DNA of 13,654 bases from Minisyncoccota bacterium (GCA_028704295.1 JAQVLF010000014.1:2131-15784), one strand, 5' to 3'; shown: positions 6,370 to 13,528, counted from the first letter of the stretch. Notes: generated by a model from the sequence alone, not told the origin. Program-made: numbers and translations.

Positions 6370-7585
6370 TAAAACTTTCAAAAAGATAAATTATTTTTTC
6401 CGCGATGTCTTTTGTAATATTTATATGGGTTGGCAGAATTAATATTCTATTGCTTATTTCCTCTGCTTTTGGACATTCCCCTTTTTCATAATTCATCCTG
6501 CATAAATTAGTTTTTGGAGGAGCAATCACTTTTTTTCTCCAGCCATCCTCAAGTATAATATTAAATTTTGCAAATTCATTTACAATCTCATCGCTATTAT
6601 TAACTAAAATAGGATATTTCATATATACTGCATCATCATTTATTCTAAATAGTCCTCCAATGTTTTCTTTATAATATTTAGAAACTTCTCTTCTATGACT
6701 ATTAAATCTATTTAATTTATTGAATTGATTATTTGCTAATTTAGCAAGAGAATTAGGAAGTTTTTTAGGAAAATATTCTGGAAGATAACCTTCGTATTCT
6801 CCTTTTGAAACTGCTTTTGACAGTATTTTAAGTTTAATTGATAGGGCTAGGATAGCTTTTCCAATATTTAAAAAGTTGTATAAAGGCAAGACAAATAAAT
6901 TCATTATTATAGGGTGCATTAATTGCTGATTAATCCAAGAAGTTTTAGGATAAGATAATTTACTATATTTTCTTTTAATCTTATCTTTAAAGCTTGCATT
7001 ATTTACAGCAATCATTCCTCCGTAAACTGATGATATGACTTTGTCTCTTCCAAAAGAGAAAAATGAAACATCTCCAAAAGTTCCGCAATATTTATTATTG
7101 TATTTTGCCCCAAGAGCGTGAGCGCAATCTTCTATTAGAATAAGATGGTGTTTATCTAATATTTCTTTAATAGTTTTAATATTGGCCGGCATTCCAAAAG
7201 TATGCTGAATAATAATAGCTTTCGTTCTTTTGCTTATCTTTTCTTCTATTTTAAATGCATCCATGTTTAAAGTATCGTCTATATCAACGTATACTGGCTT
7301 AGCCTTTTTTTGAATTATTGGATTTATAACAGCATTGCATGTAAAGGCCTGGACAATAATCTCGTCTCCTTCCTCTATATCTAGTGCTTCCAAAATTACC
7401 AAAAGTGAGCTTCTTCCACTATTTAAAGAAAAAACGGAATTGAATCCAAAGTGCTTTTTGAAATTATCCTCAAATTCCTTTATTGCTTTTCCTTCTTTTT
7501 TACTAAAAGAAAACAATTCTTTAAAAGACAAAAGCACATCATCTTTTTCTGTATTTGGCGATAAGGAAATAGAAACAGTTTTCAT
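6347..7585 (-). CDS. DegT/DnrJ/EryC1-family PLP aminotransferase
   Basis: A 412-residue fold-type-I aminotransferase of the DegT/DnrJ/EryC1/StrS (sugar aminotransferase) family. Visible: SLNSGRSSLLVILEAL (53-68, phosphate-binding start), GDEIIVQAFTCNAVINPI (73-90), PVYVDID (97-103), IQHTFGMPAN (126-135), IEDCAHALGAKY (151-162, with D153 contacting the pyridine nitrogen of PLP) and GDVSFFSFGRDKVISSVYGGM (171-191), where K182 is the likely Schiff-base lysine. The lysine context FGRDK differs from the commoner S-F-x-x-x-K-x-L-T-T/C-G-E-G-G; position 189 has Tyr before GG instead of Glu. The usual product is an amino sugar as NDP or lipid-linked form. The ATG at 7585 forms ATGA with the stop of the Mur-ligase-like gene. 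No sugar dehydratase or glycosyltransferase is in the window, so the substrate is open. Confidence 0.9.
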   Translation of the reverse strand: MKTVSISLSPNTEKDDVLLSFKELFSFSKKEGKAIKEFEDNFKKHFGFNSVFSLNSGRSSLLVILEALDIEEGDEIIVQAFTCNAVINPIIQKKAKPVYVDIDDTLNMDAFKIEEKISKRTKAIIIQHTFGMPANIKTIKEILDKHHLILIEDCAHALGAKYNNKYCGTFGDVSFFSFGRDKVISSVYGGMIAVNNASFKDKIKRKYSKLSYPKTSWINQQLMHPIIMNLFVLPLYNFLNIGKAILALSIKLKILSKAVSKGEYEGYLPEYFPKKLPNSLAKLANNQFNKLNRFNSHRREVSKYYKENIGGLFRINDDAVYMKYPILVNNSDEIVNEFAKFNIILEDGWRKKVIAPPKTNLCRMNYEKGECPKAEEISNRILILPTHINITKDIAEKIIYLFESFNDKGSLE

Positions 7586-9159
7586 TTTTTAATGCTATTA
7601 ATAATCTTTTTTGGGACTCTGCTTTCTAGAAGAATAACATCGTCTTTTCCATTATATTCTTTAAGAATATCAATAATTTTTTCAGGGTCATTCTCAAACA
7701 ATACTTTTTCTTTTCCCTCTTCTTTTAGTTCTTTAAAATAATCCTCTGTTGTAATAATTGCAAAATCACAAGACTCATAAATTCTTTTTCCAATTTCCTT
7801 ATGAATCCTTTTGGCTTCAGATCCAAGCTCTATTAAGCATGGCATAATAACTATTTTTTTTCCACTCCATAATTTTAAGAAATTTAAATGAGCAGTTATT
7901 CCATTTGCGTTTGAAGAATATGTAGCATCAATATAGTTTTTAATCATTGTCATTCCGCCCTGCTCTGGCATAATATTTAAAGAGGCCTCGTTTATTTCTT
8001 TTAAGCTCATCCCTAATTTGTGCGCCACAAAAATAGCTCCCAAGAGATTAGAAATGTTTTGCTGCCCTAAAACGTTAACGCTAAAATGCTCTTTTTCTCC
8101 ATTTAAAAGACAAGCATTAAACTCAATGTGATCTTTAAATACTTTGATATTTTCTGCGTATATATCTTGCTTTTCTAAATACGAATATTTGTAGATTGTT
8201 TTTGAAGGAAGTTCGTGATTTTTAATTAAGTAATTATCCCAATTTAAAACAGCAAAATCTTTCACGTAATCAATAAGTTCAAACTTAGTATTTTTAATAT
8301 TCTCTTGTGATCCAAAAGTTGATAAATGTTGATTGTTGATTCCTGTCAAAATTCCTATTTTAGGATCAGCAATTTCAGAAAGCAGCTTAATTCCTCCTTT
8401 ATTATATGCTCCCATTTCACAGATAAAATATTTATCATTTTCGTCTAATCCATTTAAGATAAAATTAGAGATTCCCATTTCTGAATTAAAGTTTTCAGGA
8501 GTCTTTTTAACACCCTTGAATTTAGAAGATAAAATAGTGTATAAAAACTCTTTTGTAGATGATTTTCCATAACTTCCCGTAATCCCAATAACAGTCAAAT
8601 TATTTAATTTTCTTCTCTTGCTTTTCGCACCATTCAAAACCCTCGATCTTAAAAGAACGGTTATCGGCTGGAAAAGCAATACAATAATTGAAACAATTAA
8701 AGGGGTTAAAACATTTATTAAGAGAAACTCTGCTTCAAAAGTTAAGAAGCTAGGAGGATTTGAAAATTCTAATAAAGAGAATAAAGAGAATAAAGTAAAA
8801 ATGCTTATTAAAGATAAAAAAATGACCTTTTTTGTAAAAACAGGATATTGTATTTTTTTAAAAGTGAATTTATACAAGGAAACAACTCCTTCAAGCACAA
8901 TTAAGATAATTGGGGAAAAACATAGAAATACTAAATCATACTTTATAGCAATTAAGAAAAGAACAAGGGATGCAATTTTAGATAAGTATAATGGATTCAT
9001 AAATATATCTTTTCCCTTTTTTGTTTCGAAATAGCTTTTGAATCTTCCTATGTGATAATTTTTAAGCTGCCATAAATATATAAAGAAAAGCAAGCTTCTG
9101 ATTTCTGATATAAACCATAAAGCCATGATAATTAATATATACATTTCTAAAATATCCAT
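7582..9159 (-). CDS. Mur ligase (MurF-like) fused to an N-terminal membrane domain
   Basis: A 525-residue protein in two parts. Residues 1-~170 are hydrophobic with about five membrane segments (roughly 6-32, 60-73, 76-96, 111-131, 144-165), followed by a basic linker (RSRVLNGAKSKRRK). Residues ~186-525 are a Mur ligase: ATP loop GITGSYGKSST (192-202), NSEMGISNFIL, EMGAYNKGGI, TGINNQHLSTFGS, LNWDN, GQQNISNLLGA, DATYSSNANG, and IELGSEAKRIHKEIG of the C-terminal domain. MurF normally adds D-Ala-D-Ala to UDP-MurNAc-tripeptide and starts with a soluble domain binding the UDP substrate; that domain is absent here and its place is taken by the membrane part. A lipid-linked or other membrane substrate is therefore plausible (inference). 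It overlaps the hydrolase gene by 13 bases and the aminotransferase gene by 4. An alternative ATG at 9144 would remove five residues. Confidence 0.85.
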   Translation of the reverse strand: MDILEMYILIIMALWFISEIRSLLFFIYLWQLKNYHIGRFKSYFETKKGKDIFMNPLYLSKIASLVLFLIAIKYDLVFLCFSPIILIVLEGVVSLYKFTFKKIQYPVFTKKVIFLSLISIFTLFSLFSLLEFSNPPSFLTFEAEFLLINVLTPLIVSIIVLLFQPITVLLRSRVLNGAKSKRRKLNNLTVIGITGSYGKSSTKEFLYTILSSKFKGVKKTPENFNSEMGISNFILNGLDENDKYFICEMGAYNKGGIKLLSEIADPKIGILTGINNQHLSTFGSQENIKNTKFELIDYVKDFAVLNWDNYLIKNHELPSKTIYKYSYLEKQDIYAENIKVFKDHIEFNACLLNGEKEHFSVNVLGQQNISNLLGAIFVAHKLGMSLKEINEASLNIMPEQGGMTMIKNYIDATYSSNANGITAHLNFLKLWSGKKIVIMPCLIELGSEAKRIHKEIGKRIYESCDFAIITTEDYFKELKEEGKEKVLFENDPEKIIDILKEYNGKDDVILLESRVPKKIINSIKK

Positions 9160-9938
9160 TCTGTTTTATTTAAAAATTGAATAATTATTTGTGAAAGCTC
9201 CTCAGGCTTTTTTAGGTGCGGTGCATGCCCAACTCCTTCGACAACGTTTAATTCTGCTCCATCAATAATATTTTTAATTGCATAAGCATCTTCTATTGGA
9301 GTAATTTTGTCATTTTCTCCCCAGACAACAAGAGTAGGCTTTTTAATATATGTTCCATAAGCTCTCAGATCCTCCGCGAATATTTTTTTAAAAGTTTTTT
9401 TCATGATATCATTTGCAGAAAAGTAATCATAGCTCCCGGCAATTTTGTAAACAATGGGACTTAATCTTGGCTGAATCTTTTCTTTATAAAATTTGTTATT
9501 TACAAACGGCTTCATTATTCTTGCACTTCTTCTCGCAATTCTCTGCCTTAAGCTAAGCCTTTCCTTTGCTCTTACAACTGCTGCATTGCATAAAATTAGT
9601 TTTTGGACAATTCTTGGATTTTCTGCTGTTATTTTAGTAGACAATCCCCCGCCAAAAGAGTGCCCTAATAGTATAAAATCCTCTATATGGACAGCCTTTA
9701 AAAAATCTAATACAAAATACATGTATTTATTAATATTCCATACTTCTTTAGGGGTGTCGCTTTCCCCGAATCCAGGAAGATCAGGGCATATTACCATGTA
9801 TTTATTTGACAAAATGTCTATTACTTTTTCCCATGACTTAGATGATCCGCCCCATCCATGCAGTATAAGAAGCGGAGTTCCATTTCCCCTTTGCGCATAT
9901 CTAATTTTTAATCCTTGTACTTTAATTTCTTTATTCAT
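9147..9938 (-). CDS. Alpha/beta-fold hydrolase
   Basis: A 263-residue alpha/beta hydrolase with all parts of the active site: oxyanion-hole HGWGG (27-31), PDLPGFGESD (52-61), nucleophile elbow GHSFGG with S94, acid D210 in WGENDKITP, and H238 in GVGHAPH. A basic cap region (about 123-160, RAKERLSLRQRIARRSARIMK) could face anionic lipids or substrates. No signal peptide is seen, so it acts in the cytoplasm. Esterase, thioesterase or peptidase-like activity is possible and the sequence does not choose between them. Its start overlaps the end of serS by 8 bases (ATGAATAA) and its end overlaps the Mur-ligase-like gene by 13 bases. There is no Shine-Dalgarno, consistent with translational coupling in the serS operon. 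Confidence 0.9.
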   Translation of the reverse strand: MNKEIKVQGLKIRYAQRGNGTPLLILHGWGGSSKSWEKVIDILSNKYMVICPDLPGFGESDTPKEVWNINKYMYFVLDFLKAVHIEDFILLGHSFGGGLSTKITAENPRIVQKLILCNAAVVRAKERLSLRQRIARRSARIMKPFVNNKFYKEKIQPRLSPIVYKIAGSYDYFSANDIMKKTFKKIFAEDLRAYGTYIKKPTLVVWGENDKITPIEDAYAIKNIIDGAELNVVEGVGHAPHLKKPEELSQIIIQFLNKTEWIF

Positions 9939-11196
9939 TTTTAGGTTTTATTTCTGTAAAGTTTAAGTATTTATGCAGAGCTTCTGGAATTTTAACCGAA
10001 CCATCTCTTTGTTGGTGATTCTCAAGAAGAGACATTAATACTCTCGGAGTAGCGATTAAAGTATTATTTAGAGAGTGAGCATATTTTATTTCTCCTTCCT
10101 TGTTTTTGTATTTAATATTTAGCCTTCTTGTTTGAAATTCATAAAAATATGATGCAGAATGAGTTTCTCTGTATTTATTTTGGGAAGGAACCCATGCTTC
10201 AAGATCATATTTTTTAACTTGTCCAAGACCGAGATCTCCTGTTGAATTAAGAACTCTCCTGTAAGGAATTTCAAGAGCTTCTAAAATCTCTTCTGCATTT
10301 CTTGTAATCTCTTCATGAAGCCTCTTAGATTCTTCTTCACTGTTTTCGCATAAAATCACTTGTTCTAATTTAAAGAATTCATGAACCCTAAAAATACCCT
10401 TAACATCTTTTCCATAACTTCCTATTTCTGTTCTAAAGCATGGAGAGAAGCCAACATATTTTTTAGGAAGCTCTTCTAAAGCAAGTATTTCTCCTGAATG
10501 GTAATTCATAAGAGCAACTTCTGAGGTTCCTGCTAAGTACATATCGTCTGACGTTTCATAAACATCAGCTTTTGATTGAGGCAAATAGCCAGTTCCTATT
10601 AAGGCTTCTTCTTTTACAAGAGAAGGGGCAACCATTGGTATAAATCCTTTTGACATAATTTTTTCAAGCGCAAGGCTCCATATTGCGAAAGACAAAAGAG
10701 CTCCTTCATTTTTGAGAAAATATCCTCTGAATCCAGCTACTTTTGTTCCTCTATCAAAATCAACTATGTCTAAATTTTTTGAAATCTCAACATGATCTTT
10801 TATAGGAAAATCAAACTCTCGTATATTCCCCCATGTTTTAACCTCTACGTTATCATTATCAGATAATCCTTCTGGGACTGATGCGTCAGGAACATTAGGA
10901 ATTAAAAGCATTAATTCCTGAAATTTTTTTTCTATCTCTTGAAGTTCTTTTTCTCTGTCATTATTAAGCTCCTTCATTTTCTCAATAATTTTTTGTCTTT
11001 CTTCGTGAGAAGCTTCCTTTATTTTTTCATTAGCTTCATTTTTAAGTCTTCTTGTTTTTTCAACACTCTGCATTAATTCCGATCTTTTTTTATCAACTTC
11101 CATTAATTTATCTATTATTTCTGGATTAATTTGCTTTTTCCTGCAAGCATCTCTAACTAATTCAGTATTTTGCCTAATGAATTTAATGTCTAACAT
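9931..11196 (-). CDS. serS: Seryl-tRNA synthetase
   Basis: A 421-residue class II seryl-tRNA synthetase of normal bacterial length. Residues 1-~110 are the long antiparallel coiled-coil arm that grips the variable arm of tRNA-Ser. The catalytic core shows GTGYLPQSKADVYET (201-215), the TSE motif (224-226), motif 2 FSPCFRTEIGSYGKDVKGIFRVHEF (250-274), YDLEAWVPSQNKYRETHSAS, and motif 3 with R385 (NNTLIATPRVLMSLLENHQQRDGSVKIP). The start ATG at 11196 follows an AT-rich leader without Shine-Dalgarno. It is the first gene of a five-gene operon in which every junction overlaps, an unusual setting for a housekeeping synthetase. Besides protein synthesis, the Ser-tRNA it makes could feed a FemAB-type transferase such as the one at 2554-3585; that link is inference. 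Confidence 0.97.
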   Translation of the reverse strand: MLDIKFIRQNTELVRDACRKKQINPEIIDKLMEVDKKRSELMQSVEKTRRLKNEANEKIKEASHEERQKIIEKMKELNNDREKELQEIEKKFQELMLLIPNVPDASVPEGLSDNDNVEVKTWGNIREFDFPIKDHVEISKNLDIVDFDRGTKVAGFRGYFLKNEGALLSFAIWSLALEKIMSKGFIPMVAPSLVKEEALIGTGYLPQSKADVYETSDDMYLAGTSEVALMNYHSGEILALEELPKKYVGFSPCFRTEIGSYGKDVKGIFRVHEFFKLEQVILCENSEEESKRLHEEITRNAEEILEALEIPYRRVLNSTGDLGLGQVKKYDLEAWVPSQNKYRETHSASYFYEFQTRRLNIKYKNKEGEIKYAHSLNNTLIATPRVLMSLLENHQQRDGSVKIPEALHKYLNFTEIKPKNE

Positions 11197-11213
11197 AATT
11201 ATTATATTTATCT

Positions 11214-11285
11214 TTTATGCTTTAAACTATAGCATAAACGCGTTTAAAAAAAAAGATGAGGACCCGGGCTTTGACAGCTTTGACA
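11214..11285. promoter_or_regulatory. serS upstream region with hairpin, palindrome and tandem repeat
   Basis: Three ordered elements lie between serS and the divergent tRNA-Leu. TTTATGCT (11214-11221) / AGCATAAA (11231-11238) is an 8-bp inverted repeat around a TATAGT box (11226-11231, minus strand) that may be the serS -10, although its -35 is poor. TAAACGCGTTTA (11235-11246) is a perfect 12-bp palindrome placed in the serS spacer. GCTTTGACA occurs twice head to tail (11268-11276, 11277-11285). An operator overlapping the serS promoter is plausible. Confidence 0.4.
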
Positions 11286-11309
11286 GGATTATTGCAAGAA
11301 TCGTTAATA
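11280..11309 (+). promoter_or_regulatory. Candidate promoter of tRNA-Leu
   Basis: A consensus -35 TTGACA (11280-11285) is followed after 18 bases by TTAATA (11304-11309) as a possible -10, giving a leader of about 15 bases before the tRNA. A second option is TTGCAA (11292-11297), 17 bases, TATATA (11315-11320), which would start almost at the tRNA. I favour the first. Confidence 0.5.
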
Positions 11310-11330
11310 TATGATATATAAACTTATCTA

Positions 11331-11414
11331 GCCGAAGTGGTGAAATTGGCAAACACGCAGCACTCAAAATGCTGTGGGAGCAATCCCTTGTGGGTTCAAG
11401 TCCCACCTTCGGCA
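11331..11414 (+). tRNA. tRNA-Leu (anticodon CAA)
   Basis: An 84-nt class II tRNA. Acceptor stem GCCGAAG (11331-11337) pairs with CTTCGGC (11407-11413); discriminator A at 11414. The anticodon stem-loop is CAGCA-CTCAAAA-TGCTG with anticodon CAA at 11365-11367, reading UUG. The long variable arm is GGGA-GCAA-TCCC and the T arm GTGGG-TTCAAGT-CCCAC. The D loop carries GG. The 3' CCA is not encoded (ACA follows the stem). It is the only plus-strand gene in the window, and it converges on the Kazal-domain gene with a terminator between them. Confidence 0.97.
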
Positions 11415-11415
11415 C

Positions 11416-11439
11416 AAAAAGAGGTCTGAGCCTCTTTTT
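11416..11439. terminator. Bidirectional intrinsic terminator
   Basis: A perfect 9-bp stem AAAAAGAGG (11416-11424) / CCTCTTTTT (11431-11439) with a 6-nt loop. Read on the plus strand it ends tRNA-Leu in a U-run two bases after the tRNA; read on the minus strand it ends the Kazal-domain gene, whose TAA stop (11438-11440) overlaps the stem. One hairpin serves both converging transcripts. Confidence 0.85.
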
Positions 11440-12007
11440 ATCGTTCAATTAATTTAGTTCCCTCAAGCTTGTATTTAAAATCTTCTCCTTTTTCAAAATC
11501 AATAATAATGAGCTTGTTTTCAATTTTAACATTTATTGCCTCGCTATTTAGAGACTTGGAAGTCCAATAAATCGGAGAACCATTATCATTTAAAATTACA
11601 GTTAGCTCTTTATCGCCATTTACATCAATAATGACGGCTGCGTCGCTTAAATTATCGCTGTCCAAGTCTCCAAAAGCATATTTATATATCTCTGCATTAT
11701 TAGAACCTCCATTTTCAAATTTTACATATTGGCCGTTTATATTATAAATTGTATTTTTGATGCTATCTAATGTTAAAATTGTTTTATCTTCACAAGCTCC
11801 TTCTCTTAATATTCCGACATCGGAAGCTAAGGCCTTACAAGTATTCGTATACGTCTTCCCATTATCTCCGCAAACAGGCTTAAAATCTTCTGTGCATATT
11901 GCTTCTTCTATTTCTTCTGTTTCTTTATTACTATTTAAAAACACTGCAAAGATTGCAGCAACGATTGTGATGGCAAATAGGCTAAAAAAAATAATATTCT
12001 TATGCAT
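11438..12007 (-). CDS. Membrane-anchored Kazal-domain protein
   Basis: A 189-residue exported protein. Residues 4-24 form a signal anchor without a lipobox cysteine. Residues 38-72 are a Kazal-type protease-inhibitor domain: C38, the PVCGDNGKTYTNTC core (C46, C57) and GAC (C72). Only four cysteines are present, allowing two disulfides; the usual A-x-C cysteine is Ala-Ser (ALAS). Residues ~100-189 hold FGDLDSDNLSDAAVIIDVNG, whose D114, D116, D118 and D122 form a DxDxDxxxD calcium-binding-like loop of the type found in FG-GAP or dockerin-like repeats, within a beta-rich domain. Kazal domains in eukaryotes block serine proteases; in a bacterium a role at the surface against host or predator proteases is plausible but unproven. 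It starts 18 bases after the ZIP gene, with no clear Shine-Dalgarno, and ends in the bidirectional terminator. Confidence 0.82.
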   Translation of the reverse strand: MHKNIIFFSLFAITIVAAIFAVFLNSNKETEEIEEAICTEDFKPVCGDNGKTYTNTCKALASDVGILREGACEDKTILTLDSIKNTIYNINGQYVKFENGGSNNAEIYKYAFGDLDSDNLSDAAVIIDVNGDKELTVILNDNGSPIYWTSKSLNSEAINVKIENKLIIIDFEKGEDFKYKLEGTKLIER

Positions 12008-12025
12008 AGCTTTAATTAGATAGTA

Positions 12026-12766
12026 TCATAATAACGATAACAAAGCAATTAAAAGTATTCCTAAAATTATAAATAAAACTTGAAGTAACGATTTTCTAAA
12101 GTTCAATTCTTTGTTTAATTCTGGAATAAGGTCTGCTGATGCGATGTATATGAAATTACCAGCAGCAAAAGAAACCAAAAAATATACAAAATGCGAGCTC
12201 AAAGATCCTATTAAAAATCCCACTACAGCCCCTATTCCTGTAACAAGCGTTGTTAAGAAATTTATTACAAATGCTCTATTTTTTTCAAATCCTCCATGAA
12301 TTAAAATAGCAAAATCACTTACTTCTTGTGGAAGTTCATTTAGAATCAAGGCTGTGGAAGTGGAAATTCCAAAGGGTATGCTAACCATATAGCTTGTTGA
12401 AATAATTAAGCCGGAAATAAAGTTTTGGATAGCATCCGTAAATAAATTTACATATGCAAAAGACCGAATATTTTTATCAAAATCAAAATTTTTATGACAA
12501 TATTTGCATTTCAAAAATTTTTCCAGTATAAGAGAAAATAAAAAACCTATAATAATATAAATTGAGATATTCTGGCCATAATTAAGACTTTCTGGAATTA
12601 ATGTCAAAAAAGCAGTCCCGAGCATAACTCCGATCGAAAAACTCAATAAAAACATAATTACTTTTTGTAAAGTTTCTTCTCTTATTAAAAATATAAAAAC
12701 TCCCACAAAAGAACTCAAAATCATTATAATGATGCTTATTATCGTATATAAAATAGCTGTGTCCAT
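12026..12766 (-). CDS. ZIP-family metal transporter with altered metal-site residues
   Basis: A 246-residue polytopic membrane protein with about eight helices and ZIP-family layout: FSIGVMLGTAFLTLIPESL (43-61), a short cysteine/His loop KCKYCH (86-91), helix 4 VNLFTDAIQNFISGLIIS (106-123), helix 5 STALILNELPQEVSDFAILIHGG (137-159), and a Gly-rich end. ZIP proteins bring Zn2+, Fe2+ or Mn2+ into the cytoplasm. The normal helix-4 motif HNxxD/E-G reads Q114-N115-F-I-S118-G, and the helix-5 HExP-E motif reads N143-E144-L-P-Q147-E148, so two signature histidines are gone. D111, N115, E144, E148 and D151 remain. I start at the ATG at 12766; a longer frame from a TTG at 12856 runs into the upstream gene and adds a hydrophilic stretch. 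It probably forms a transcript with the Kazal gene, 18 bases downstream. Confidence 0.85.
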   Translation of the reverse strand: MDTAILYTIISIIIMILSSFVGVFIFLIREETLQKVIMFLLSFSIGVMLGTAFLTLIPESLNYGQNISIYIIIGFLFSLILEKFLKCKYCHKNFDFDKNIRSFAYVNLFTDAIQNFISGLIISTSYMVSIPFGISTSTALILNELPQEVSDFAILIHGGFEKNRAFVINFLTTLVTGIGAVVGFLIGSLSSHFVYFLVSFAAGNFIYIASADLIPELNKELNFRKSLLQVLFIILGILLIALLSLL

Positions 12767-12809
12767 AAGTTTAAAATGGGATGATTTAGGCACCCCTTTT
12801 AAAAAAGAA

Positions 12810-13187
12810 CTAATAATATGATGGATAAAATGTTTTGCGAGAAAAGAATTTCGCAAACAATTTTCTCATACCCATTTCAAGTCTGCTTGTCCCTACTTTA
12901 CGGTATGAAAGTCCCCCTTTGATTCTTGCCTCCTCGAACTTCTGTATAGCGGAAAAACTGTTTTTACGGCGTATTATGCGAAGCCAATGAAGGCATTCGT
13001 GTGAGTAGGCTTTTGCTTTAAGTCCCCTGATTTCCCTATAGTCCGTGCCAACATCAATGGGTTTGAGTTTTTTTTGATAAAGAACTTCCTCAAGTTTTTT
13101 TGTGGAGTTAAGAATTCTTACAGCGCTTCCTCCTGCTCGTGCCTCGAGCAAATATTGTTCAGCTTCTGTTCTATAATCCAATTCCAT
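12810..13187 (-). CDS. Unrecognised basic 125-residue protein
   Basis: No family recognised. The product is soluble, helical by composition and basic, with a Glu/Ala-rich start (RTEAEQYLLEARAGG), a middle AYSHECLHWLRIIRRKN and a basic, aromatic C-terminus (RKLFAKFFSRKTFYPSYY). The ATG at 13187 is preceded by GAAGGGGGAA, a Shine-Dalgarno-like run; a TTG 12 bases earlier would place that run inside the gene and is rejected. A good promoter (TTGAAT-17-TATAAT) lies about 40 bases upstream. Base composition is richer in GC than its neighbours (one hand-counted line at 12961-13020 is 42%), which, together with the ribosome-binding site, hints at a separate origin. It lies 43 bases before the ZIP gene, which may share the transcript. 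Confidence 0.7.
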   Translation of the reverse strand: MELDYRTEAEQYLLEARAGGSAVRILNSTKKLEEVLYQKKLKPIDVGTDYREIRGLKAKAYSHECLHWLRIIRRKNSFSAIQKFEEARIKGGLSYRKVGTSRLEMGMRKLFAKFFSRKTFYPSYY

Positions 13188-13217
13188 TTCCCCCTTCAAG
13201 AGTGCGACCTTACAAAA

Positions 13218-13258
13218 AGGTACAATTATATTATACCTGAGTTAATTTTTAAATTCAA
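13218..13258 (-). promoter_or_regulatory. Promoter of the 12810-13187 gene with overlapping near-palindrome
   Basis: Minus strand: -35 TTGAAT (13253-13258), 17-base spacer (13236-13252), consensus -10 TATAAT (13230-13235). A 21-bp near-palindrome centred at 13228 (8 of 10 pairs match; arms AGGTA/TACCT at 13218-13222 and 13234-13238) covers the -10 and start region, a natural place for a repressor site. Confidence 0.65.
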
Positions 13259-13296
13259 TATTGGCTCATTGTAAAATAAGGAAGCTTATAGTTAAA

Positions 13297-13500
13297 CTAT
13301 ATCTTGCCAATGACAATTTTCTGCACTCGTCCAACTTGCCCATCCTCCAATCTTACTTTTATTCCGCGAGGATGATATGAAATATTAGTTAGAATATCTG
13401 CTACAATTCCACGAGTTAATTTGCCAGTTTTTTGATCAGCTTTTAAAACAATATCTACTTCTATTCCTTTTTGAATATTATTTCTATATTGACCATTCAT
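13297..13500 (-). CDS. ywbE: YwbE family protein (DUF2196)
   Basis: A 67-residue protein matching the YwbE family over its full length: MNGQYRNNIQKGIEVDIVLKADQKTGKLTRGIVADILTN at the start and HPRGIKVRLEDGQVGRVQKIV at the end. The family is small, widespread in Firmicutes and some other bacteria, and has no established function; its beta-rich KOW/SH3-like look suggests nucleic-acid binding (inference). It is full length. The ATG at 13500 is preceded by an AT-rich leader with only a weak, distant AGG. It sits alone between the terminator at 13529-13550 and the promoter at 13230-13258, so it is probably its own transcript or the read-through tail of the gene at the window edge. Confidence 0.92.
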   Translation of the reverse strand: MNGQYRNNIQKGIEVDIVLKADQKTGKLTRGIVADILTNISYHPRGIKVRLEDGQVGRVQKIVIGKI

Positions 13501-13528
13501 ATTTATATTTCAACCTAATATTTAAAAA

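Noticed and set aside
8618..9034. A 138-codon plus-strand frame
   Set aside because: It is antisense to the membrane half of the Mur-ligase-like gene, which has clear family motifs; its composition follows from the opposite strand.
9493..9966. A 157-codon plus-strand frame
   Set aside because: Antisense to the alpha/beta hydrolase and the end of serS, both with intact active-site motifs.
2554..11196. The three envelope-related blocks as a defence or secondary-metabolite island
   Set aside because: No nuclease, toxin, core biosynthetic enzyme or mobile-element gene is present; the families fit cell-wall and housekeeping work.
11227..11448. A 73-codon minus-strand frame with VGLEPTRDCSHSILSAACLPISPLR
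   Set aside because: It is the antisense of tRNA-Leu; this peptide is a well-known false gene product of tRNA loci and appears in many databases by mis-annotation.
12767..12856. A longer ZIP protein starting at TTG 12856
   Set aside because: It would overlap the upstream gene by 47 bases and add a hydrophilic, non-ZIP extension; the ATG at 12766 starts directly at the first membrane helix.
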